This document shows positions 58,065-64,000 of a stretch of DNA of 64,000 nt, piece by piece; the first letter of the stretch is position 1, and every line of letters starts with the position of its first letter. A model generated the notes under the pieces. It was not told the origin of the DNA. It made no database searches and saw only the letters and a program-made list of their open reading frames with translations. Location: contig NZ_JAIQDG010000010.1 of assembly GCF_020037125.1 (NCBI RefSeq), forward strand, positions 62,001-126,000. Direction: 5' to 3'. This DNA is from Myxococcus sp. RHSTA-1-4. Lineage in GTDB: Bacteria > Myxococcota > Myxococcia > Myxococcales > Myxococcaceae. The translations under genes and the position numbers were made by a program.

Positions 58065-58709
58065 AGGCGCGGCGGGGGACTCCATGTCCTCCTCCAGCGC
58101 GCGCCGCAGCGCGGAGGCACCATCGTTGATGATGGGCGCGCCGTGCGAGAAGCACACCGTCTGCACCGGCAGGTGGTCCAGGATGCGCTGGATGCTGTGC
58201 CGTGTGCGGAGGGGTTCGTCCTGGTACTCGCTGGGGACGAACCGCGGCGTGCCTCGGCCCTCGTGCGTCAGCAGGTCCGAGATGAAGGCCACGGCGCGCG
58301 GGTGCTGCTGCATCCACAGCGTGTACATGGCCTCCGTGGGCCCGGGCGTGTGGAAGGAGACGAGCCCCGCCGGCAGCGTGGAGCCCGCCCCGTAGGAGAA
58401 GTCCGGCTCCTCCTCCAGCCCCTGTGCGCCCTCGGGCGCCCATACCGGAACGCCGAAGGCCTTGCGGAAGCGCCAGGCCGAGCGCTGGTGGTTGCCGGCC
58501 GTCAGGACGATGGCGGAGATGTTCCCCAGCCTGCGCAGCGCCGCCTCGTCCACGGGCAGCGGGTCGATGAGGACGACGGCACCGTCATCGTCCACCACCG
58601 CGTAGGCGTCACTGCGTCCGCCGCCGATGCGGTCGTCGGAGAGGGTCCAGTGGTGGATGCCGGGCACCACCTCGACCACCCGCTTTGCCTTCCCCTTGGG
58701 CTCGCTCAT
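58056..58709 (-). CDS. MBL-fold protein lacking the full HxHxDH motif
   Basis: A 217-aa protein. The metallo-beta-lactamase-like layout is clear (VVEVVPGIHHWTL, DAYAVVDDDGAVVLIDPLP, then SAIVLTAGNHQRSAWRF). The zinc motif HxHxDH is replaced by NHQRSA. VCFSHGAPIINDG near the C-terminus retains one His. The lost ligands suggest a non-catalytic or altered-metal member. Start ATG 58709. Confidence 0.75.
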   Translation of the reverse strand: MSEPKGKAKRVVEVVPGIHHWTLSDDRIGGGRSDAYAVVDDDGAVVLIDPLPVDEAALRRLGNISAIVLTAGNHQRSAWRFRKAFGVPVWAPEGAQGLEEEPDFSYGAGSTLPAGLVSFHTPGPTEAMYTLWMQQHPRAVAFISDLLTHEGRGTPRFVPSEYQDEPLRTRHSIQRILDHLPVQTVCFSHGAPIINDGASALRRALEEDMESPAAPSP

Positions 58710-58855
58710 GCGGTGAAACGTAGGCACCGCGCGCCTGGGGCACGTGGCCCCGCGGGCTGGAAGTCTGGCTCGCTCGCCGGGCCTCTTGCTCCACGAGCGG
58801 CCGGCCGGGAGGAGTCCGGGCGGCCATGGCCCGGTGGCGCGCACACCCTTCCTCC

Positions 58856-60760
58856 ATGGTGGAGAGACTCAGGTTCGGGGTGGCGCAACGGCCGCTCGTG
58901 CTCTTCGACGGGGACTGTGGCTTCTGCCGCCGGTGGGTGGCGCGCTGGCGGCTGAGCACGGAGGGGCGCGTCCGCTTCGTGCCGGGCCGCTGGTGGCACC
59001 GCTGGCTGCTCGGCATCCGCGAGGCGGACATGCGGCGGGCCATGCAGTTGGTGGAGCCTTCCGGGCGTGTGTCGCGGGGCGCGGAGGCGGTCTTCCGGGC
59101 GCTCGCCTGGTCGCCCCGGAGGGGCACGCGCATGGCGGCGCGTCTGGGGCTGCTGCCCGGCGTGCTGCACGTGGCCCGGGGCGTCTACGCGGTGATTGCC
59201 CACAACCGGCGCGGGGCGTCGCGCGTGGACCGGTGGCTCTTCGGCCGCGCCGTGGTGCCACATGAGTACCGGCTGGTGCGCTGGGCCTTCCTCCGGCTGA
59301 TGGGCGGCACGTTCCTCGTCGCCTTCACCTCGCTGGGGCGTCAGGTGCTCGGGCTCTACGGGAAGCGCGGCATCCGTCCGGTGCACGAGCGGCTGGAGGC
59401 GCACAAGGCGGTGGAGCCGGGCTGGGAGCGCGTCTGGACGACGCCCACGGTGTTCTGGCTGGGCGCGTCCGATGCCGCGCTGGTGCGCGGGTGCCGGGCG
59501 GGGCAGCTCCTGTCGCTGGCGCTGCTCTTCAACGTCGCGCCCCGGCTGAGTGTGTCGCTGCTGTGGGGGCTGTACCTCTCCTATGTGTCGGTGGGCCGCG
59601 AGTTCCTCTCCTTCCAGTGGGACGTGCTGCTGCTGGAGATGGGGCTGCTGTCGGCGCTCACCGCGCCCGGAGGACCGAGGCCGGGCCTGGGCCGTGACGC
59701 GCCCTCCGCGCTGGACGTGTTCCTCTTCCGGCTGCTCGTGTTCCGGCTCTACTTCGGCTCCGGCGTCAGCAAGCTCCAGTCGGGGGACGAGACGTGGCGC
59801 GAGCTGAGGGCGATGGACCACTACTACGAGACGGCGCCGCTGCCCACGCGCGGGGGCTGGCACGCGCACCACCTGCCCCCGTGGTTCCAGCGCGCCTCCA
59901 CCGCGGCGACGCTCGGGCTGGAGGCGGGAGGGGCCTTCCTCACCTTCGCGCCCCGGCGGGTGCGGCAGCTCGCCTTCTGGGCCCTCGCGGGGCTGCAAGG
60001 CACCATCGGCGCCACGGGCAACTACGGCTTCTTCAACCTCCAGTCGCTGGTGCTGGGGCTGTGGCTGCTGGACGACGCGGCGTTGCGGCGCGTGCTTCCG
60101 CTGGAGGCGGAGCAACCCGCCCGTCCGCGTCCGTGGTGGCGCACGGCGGTGTCCGCGGTGACGGCCGCGCCGCTGGTGGTGCTCGGCGCGTCCGAGGTGC
60201 TCCGGCGCTTCGACTGGTGGCCGCGGAAGCCGGAGCGCCTCATGGGCATGCTGGGGTGGCTGGACTCACGCGCGCGCCCGCTGCGCTCGGTGAATCCCTA
60301 CGGCTTGTTCTCGGTGATGACGGTGGAGCGGCCGGAAATCCTCGTGGAGGGCTCCGACGACGGCGAGCACTGGAAGGAATATTCGTTCCGCTACAAGGTG
60401 GGCGACCCGAAGCGCCCCCCGAGGCAGGTGGCGCCGCACCAGCCTCGGCTGGACTGGCAGATGTGGTTCGCCGCGCTCGGCTCGCCGCCGAACTGGTTCA
60501 TCGTCTTCCTGGCCCGGTTGCTGGAGGGCTCGCCCGAGGTGCTGAAGCTGCTCGAGCGCAATCCGTTCCCGGACAAGCCGCCGCGCATGGTCCGCGCCGT
60601 GCTCTACGACTACCGGATGTCGAGCCCGGAGGAGCGGCGGCGCACCGGCGACTGGTGGCGGCGGGAGTGGCTGGGGCTCTACGTGCCGCCGCTGGCCCTG
60701 GCGCCCGAGCCCCGGCCGGAGGGGCAGGGCCCCGAGCTGCACTGGGAGTCCCAGCCGTAG
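58856..60760 (+). CDS. DCC-type thiol-disulfide domain fused to a lipase-maturation-factor-like membrane domain
   Basis: A 634-aa protein. Residues 1-110 form a DCC (DUF393) thioredoxin-like domain with FDGDCGFCRRWV (CxxC at 21-24). The rest is a multi-helix membrane domain resembling lipase maturation factor (LMF1): REFLSFQWDVLLLEMGLLSAL, FRLYFGSGVSKLQSGDETWREL, TGNYGFFNLQSLVLGLWLLDD and WKEYSFRYKVGDPKRPPRQVAPH. LMF proteins fold lipases; the DCC domain could form or shuffle disulfides. ATG 58856 is preferred to 58826. Confidence 0.82.
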   Translation: MVERLRFGVAQRPLVLFDGDCGFCRRWVARWRLSTEGRVRFVPGRWWHRWLLGIREADMRRAMQLVEPSGRVSRGAEAVFRALAWSPRRGTRMAARLGLLPGVLHVARGVYAVIAHNRRGASRVDRWLFGRAVVPHEYRLVRWAFLRLMGGTFLVAFTSLGRQVLGLYGKRGIRPVHERLEAHKAVEPGWERVWTTPTVFWLGASDAALVRGCRAGQLLSLALLFNVAPRLSVSLLWGLYLSYVSVGREFLSFQWDVLLLEMGLLSALTAPGGPRPGLGRDAPSALDVFLFRLLVFRLYFGSGVSKLQSGDETWRELRAMDHYYETAPLPTRGGWHAHHLPPWFQRASTAATLGLEAGGAFLTFAPRRVRQLAFWALAGLQGTIGATGNYGFFNLQSLVLGLWLLDDAALRRVLPLEAEQPARPRPWWRTAVSAVTAAPLVVLGASEVLRRFDWWPRKPERLMGMLGWLDSRARPLRSVNPYGLFSVMTVERPEILVEGSDDGEHWKEYSFRYKVGDPKRPPRQVAPHQPRLDWQMWFAALGSPPNWFIVFLARLLEGSPEVLKLLERNPFPDKPPRMVRAVLYDYRMSSPEERRRTGDWWRREWLGLYVPPLALAPEPRPEGQGPELHWESQP

Positions 60761-60768
60761 CCGGGGGG

Positions 60769-60789
60769 AGGCGGTTTGGGTTCCCGCCT
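60769..60789 (+). terminator. Hairpin after the DCC-LMF gene
   Basis: A perfect 6-bp stem (60769-60774 with 60784-60789) with a 9-base loop, followed by GTCTGTCTGTC. Weak terminator candidate. Confidence 0.35.
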
Positions 60790-60941
60790 GTCTGTCTGTC
60801 GGACCGGCGGGCAGCGGCGGGGCGCCCAGGGGGGACGGTGCACGGAGCGGCAGGCGTGCGGTCGTGGACGGCTGCGGGCCCTTTTCGCTCCGGGGCGGTC
60901 GCGCGGCGTTGGTATGGTTGCCGCTCTCCCCCTGGTCCGCC

Positions 60942-61772
60942 GTGAAGACGCGCCTTCCTTCCCGTTCCGTCCTTGTCCTCGTCCTCGGGCTGCTGAGTGC
61001 CTGCGGGCCTACTCCGACCTCGATGACCATCGAGCCGCTGGAGACGAAGTACCTGCGGACTCCGGGGCAGAACATCAAGCTGCGGTACGAGGTCCTCGAT
61101 GACGAGGGCAAGCGGATGTCCGAGCCGAAGCTGCGGTGGACGAGCTCCGCGACGGACGTGGCGCTCGTGCAGGACGGCGTGGTGACGGTGCGCAAGTCCG
61201 GGAAGACCACCATCGGCGTGACGGGCGGCAAGGTGCGCACGGCGATTCCGCTGGACCTCACCATCCTCAACACGCTCGACGTGAGGGCGCCGGGCGCGGA
61301 CTTCATGGAGGTGGGCCGCGTCATCAAGCTGCGCGTGGTGGCGCGCAACGAGCAGGGCGAGTCCATTCCCGACGCGGCGCCCGCGTTCCGTACCTCGGAC
61401 GAGACGGTGGTGCGGGTGGAGGACGGTCAGCTCGTGGCCGGGCATCCCGGTGTGGCCACCGTCACCGCCACCCTGGGGCACCTCAGCCGCGCCATCGCCG
61501 TGCAGGTGGTGCCGGCGGACTTCGTGCGCCTGGGACTCAACCTCACGCACCATGTCTTCCAGCGCCCGGGCCAGTCGGTGCAGCTCCAGGCCCGTGCCTT
61601 CAACCGCAATGGCGCGGTGCTGGAGAGCGTGCCGCTGGAGTGGTTCACCTCGGACGCCTCCGTGGTGACCGTGTCGCCCGAGGGCCGCGTGACGGCGGTG
61701 GGCACCGGCCGCGCCGTGGTGTCCGTCGTCGCCGGGCGGCGGCGCACGGCCGCGGAGTTCGTCGTTCCGTAG
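60942..61772 (+). CDS. Ig-like (Big_2) domain lipoprotein
   Basis: A 276-aa protein from GTG 60942 with the lipobox LLSAC. It contains at least three bacterial Ig-like repeats, seen in VALVQDGVVTVRKSGKTTIGVTG, VVRVEDGQLVAGHPGVATVTATLG and VVTVSPEGRVTAVGTGRAVVSVVAG. Such domains mediate adhesion or act as structural modules at the surface. It converges with the kinase gene, nine bases apart. Confidence 0.83.
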   Translation: MKTRLPSRSVLVLVLGLLSACGPTPTSMTIEPLETKYLRTPGQNIKLRYEVLDDEGKRMSEPKLRWTSSATDVALVQDGVVTVRKSGKTTIGVTGGKVRTAIPLDLTILNTLDVRAPGADFMEVGRVIKLRVVARNEQGESIPDAAPAFRTSDETVVRVEDGQLVAGHPGVATVTATLGHLSRAIAVQVVPADFVRLGLNLTHHVFQRPGQSVQLQARAFNRNGAVLESVPLEWFTSDASVVTVSPEGRVTAVGTGRAVVSVVAGRRRTAAEFVVP

Positions 61773-61781
61773 CGGAGGCCC

Positions 61782-62996
61782 TCAATACTCTTTCCGCAGG
61801 TGCGGGGCATGGCCGCGCGGCAGAAGGGGCTGAGGAAGGAAGGGCGGGCTGGTGACGGCGGGGGTGAAGCCCGGCCGCGCGATATGCTCGAGCATCGCGC
61901 ACAACGTATCCGCCAGGGCAAAGCGCTCCGAGGGGTCTTCCGAGAGGCAGCACCCGATGACCATCGCGAACCTGGGGTCGATTCCCGGGACGAGGTCCGA
62001 AATCAGCGCCCCCATGCCGACCCCATCATCGAGGCTGATGGCCACGGGGGAGGGCACCCATCCGGTACAAAGTTCGAACAGCAGGAGCCCGAGCGCATAG
62101 AGGTCGCTCTGCGCGGTCGCTGGTGCGCCAAGCCGAATCTCAGGGGCCATGTAGCGCGGAGTCCCGACGACGCCAGGCACCGCCAATGGGGGGGCGCGCT
62201 CCGGGCCCACGAACGAGGCGAGGCCGAAGTCGAGCAGTTTGACCGTGCCGTCGGGCTCCAGGATGGCGTTGCCCGGCTTGAGGTCGCGGTGGAGCACACC
62301 GCACTGATGCGCGGCATGCAGGCCACGAGAGAGCCCCACGGCGATGTCGAGCACGCGCTGCCAGGGGAGCGGAGGCCGCAGCTCCGCGAGGCTCTTCCCG
62401 TCGACATACTCGTACACGAGATAGGGCCGCCCATCGACCTCGCCACTCCGGAACATGGTCACCACGTTCGGGTGCTTGATGCGAGCGATGGCGCACGCCT
62501 CGATGGCGAAGCTCGCAAGCGTCCCCACATCGGGTTGGAGCGCGACGCAGAGTTTCAGTGCCACCCAGCGGTCCAGCGAGGTGTCGCGCGCGAGGTAGAC
62601 GGCCCCCATGCCGCCCCGCCCCAACAGCCTCACCAATCTGAACTCGTCCAGCTCCAGGGGCGGCTTCCAGGTGGCGAATGGCCGTGCCGCCGTCCATTCC
62701 GAATTCGACGCGCGCCCCGCCTGCATGGTGGCCACTGACGAGGCACGTCCTTGACGCGCATCGCTGCGCACGGCCGCGACCAGGAGTTCACGGCACGCGG
62801 AGCACTCGGCGGCATGGCGATGGACGACGGAATTCGCCGCCGTCTCCAACCGGCCCTCGAGCAGCGCGACCACGTCTTCATCGCACAGGCAGCTTGATGG
62901 CAATTTCGTGCCCCCCTCGGAACACCCTGAGTGAAGACTCTCACAAAACGCGAGCCATACGGAGAGAACTGGATGCCGCCGCGGCGTGGCCACCAC
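61782..62996 (-). CDS. Serine/threonine protein kinase with N-terminal zinc finger
   Basis: A 404-aa protein. An N-terminal HAAECSACRELL (HxxxCxxC) is a putative anti-sigma-factor-type zinc finger. The kinase has LLGRGGMGAVYLARD, the VALKL lysine, VLHRDLKPGNAIL, DFGLAS (DFG) and MAPEIRLG, all catalytic residues intact. The C-terminus is short and without membrane segments, so this is a soluble kinase. The start is uncertain (GTG 62996 or later). It is divergent from a sigma-factor gene; the zinc finger suggests kinase and sigma act together. Confidence 0.88.
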   Translation of the reverse strand: MVATPRRHPVLSVWLAFCESLHSGCSEGGTKLPSSCLCDEDVVALLEGRLETAANSVVHRHAAECSACRELLVAAVRSDARQGRASSVATMQAGRASNSEWTAARPFATWKPPLELDEFRLVRLLGRGGMGAVYLARDTSLDRWVALKLCVALQPDVGTLASFAIEACAIARIKHPNVVTMFRSGEVDGRPYLVYEYVDGKSLAELRPPLPWQRVLDIAVGLSRGLHAAHQCGVLHRDLKPGNAILEPDGTVKLLDFGLASFVGPERAPPLAVPGVVGTPRYMAPEIRLGAPATAQSDLYALGLLLFELCTGWVPSPVAISLDDGVGMGALISDLVPGIDPRFAMVIGCCLSEDPSERFALADTLCAMLEHIARPGFTPAVTSPPFLPQPLLPRGHAPHLRKEY

Positions 62997-63074
62997 CTTG
63001 TGTCAGACCTCTGTGCGATTAAGCTGTAAAAATCGGCTTCTTGGATAATATGGGGTACTCAGAGGGAGGGGGGC

Positions 63075-63962
63075 TTGGCATTCGCACCGACATTCCTCGC
63101 ACACACGGGCTGGCACGTCGAAGGGGCCGCGGACCTCGAATGCCTCGAGCGCCTGCTCCTGCGCTTCTGGCGGGAGGGCCGTGACCAATGGCCAGATATC
63201 CCCCTCTCGTCCGACGCGTTCGTTTGTCATCTCGCCGCACATTCCCCGAGGCTGGAGCCAGGGGACGACTTCGAGCGCCTCCTTGCCCAGCTCGTCCCGG
63301 GAGACCTCTACCTCGCCTGCGCTTGCGCCAGGGGCATTCCCGCCGCGCTCTCCGCCTTCGAGCGGCACCACATCGCGGACGTCCCGGCAACGCTCGCGCA
63401 CATGAAGCTCCCCGAGGCAGTGGTCGATGACATCCGTCAGCAGGTGCGCGAGCGGCTGCTGGTGCGCACCGACGAGGCGCCGAAGATAGAGGAGTACTCG
63501 GGCCGTGGTCCTCTCAGCAACTGGGTGCGGGTCGTGTCGCTGCGCACGGCCCTGAGCCTGCTGCGTACGACGCGCGAGGAGGGCTCGGTGAGCGACGCCA
63601 TCCTGGACCTGCTGCCCGACCCCGACGGGAATCCCGAAACAGAGGCCATCCAGCGGCGCTACCAGGACGAGTTCCGTCAGGCGATGGAAGATGCCTTCGC
63701 GGCGCTGCCCAGCAGGCAGAAGTACCTGCTCCGCCTCCACTTCGTGGATCGCCTGTCGACCACGAGGATTGGCGCCCTCTTCAACGTCAACCAATCCACC
63801 GCATCCAGGTGGCTGCGGACCGCGCAGCAGGAAGTTCACGACGCGACCCGGCGCATTCTCAAGGAGCGCCTGGACCTCTCCTCCCGGGAGTTCACGAGCG
63901 TCCTCCGCGCCGTCGAGAGCCAGCTCGACCTCAGCATCAGCCGCATCCTCGCCGAGGGTTGA
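63075..63962 (+). CDS. Sigma-70-family RNA polymerase sigma factor (Myxococcales type)
   Basis: A 295-aa protein from TTG 63075, preceded by AGGGAGGGGG. Region 2-like helices precede LSNWVRVVSLRTALSLLRTTREEG. Region 4 is FAALPSRQKYLLRLHFVDRLSTTRIGALFNVNQSTASRWLRTAQQEV, with a clear helix-turn-helix. It resembles the Myxococcales-specific sigma-70 group that accompanies kinases. The AT-rich gap upstream (about 63010-63060) probably contains the promoter. It is divergent from the kinase. Confidence 0.87.
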   Translation: MAFAPTFLAHTGWHVEGAADLECLERLLLRFWREGRDQWPDIPLSSDAFVCHLAAHSPRLEPGDDFERLLAQLVPGDLYLACACARGIPAALSAFERHHIADVPATLAHMKLPEAVVDDIRQQVRERLLVRTDEAPKIEEYSGRGPLSNWVRVVSLRTALSLLRTTREEGSVSDAILDLLPDPDGNPETEAIQRRYQDEFRQAMEDAFAALPSRQKYLLRLHFVDRLSTTRIGALFNVNQSTASRWLRTAQQEVHDATRRILKERLDLSSREFTSVLRAVESQLDLSISRILAEG

Positions 63963-64000
63963 CACTGGCGTTCGCCACGAAAGCCTGTCACAGCGTCAGG

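Overview
The window is a GC-rich chromosomal segment (roughly 70% G+C in most genes) whose gene content points to a myxobacterium of the Myxococcaceae (Myxococcus, Corallococcus or Pyxidicoccus). Indicators are immunity proteins of the family named after M. xanthus MXAN_0049, HEAT-repeat/PAAR-like/ketosynthase-like effector clusters, a zinc-finger serine/threonine kinase divergent from a Myxococcales-type sigma factor, and many paralogous regulators. No rRNA, tRNA, CRISPR array, integrase or intact insertion sequence was found.

Layout. 1-3695: end of atpG with an intrinsic terminator, a prohibitin-like lipoprotein, then atpD, a small secreted protein and atpC. 3699-7327: an ArsR/flavin-barrel divergent pair sharing a perfect palindrome, and a nitric-oxide-type operon (truncated haemoglobin, ferredoxin-NAD(P)H reductase, Rrf2 regulator, thioredoxin-fold protein) preceded by a perfect dyad. 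About 7391-17390: an accessory island of lower G+C, bracketed by an imperfect direct repeat of about 167 bp that is the 3' end of the thioredoxin-fold gene. It carries a three-gene helicase operon of unknown function and a type VI secretion (T6SS)-style effector/immunity cluster (A). 17897-29037: ADP-ribosylglycohydrolase, two small envelope proteins, cytochrome bd oxidase, a Ca2+/Na+ antiporter, a beta-propeller/di-haem protein, an Rrf2/DoxX pair, a WGR protein and a short-chain dehydrogenase. 29134-43130: a Fur-boxed locus for an NRPS-independent citrate-hydroxamate-type siderophore with exporter, TonB receptor and PepSY membrane protein, ending at a LysR remnant. 43459-50720: pgi, a sterol-desaturase-like hydroxylase, TetR, a hydrolase, an M23 peptidase and a GTPase. 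50807-56013: a second effector/immunity cluster (B), inverted relative to A. 56366-63962: an amidinotransferase-fold enzyme and companion, an MBL-fold protein, a DCC-lipase-maturation-factor fusion, an Ig-like lipoprotein and the kinase/sigma pair.

How the parts work together. Clusters A and B are paralogous. Each has a HEAT-repeat protein, a PAAR-like spike protein, an HHL(I/L)P-type nuclease toxin, an MXAN_0049-type immunity protein, an Imm49 protein and a ketosynthase-like protein, in two different gene orders. The siderophore locus pairs biosynthesis (decarboxylase, hydroxylase, acetyltransferase, two IucA/IucC synthetases) with export, uptake and probable reduction under Fur control.

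The most novel candidate is the helicase operon at 7547-11101. Its two downstream proteins are paralogues with internal repeats, and the helicase C-terminus appears to carry the same short beta module.
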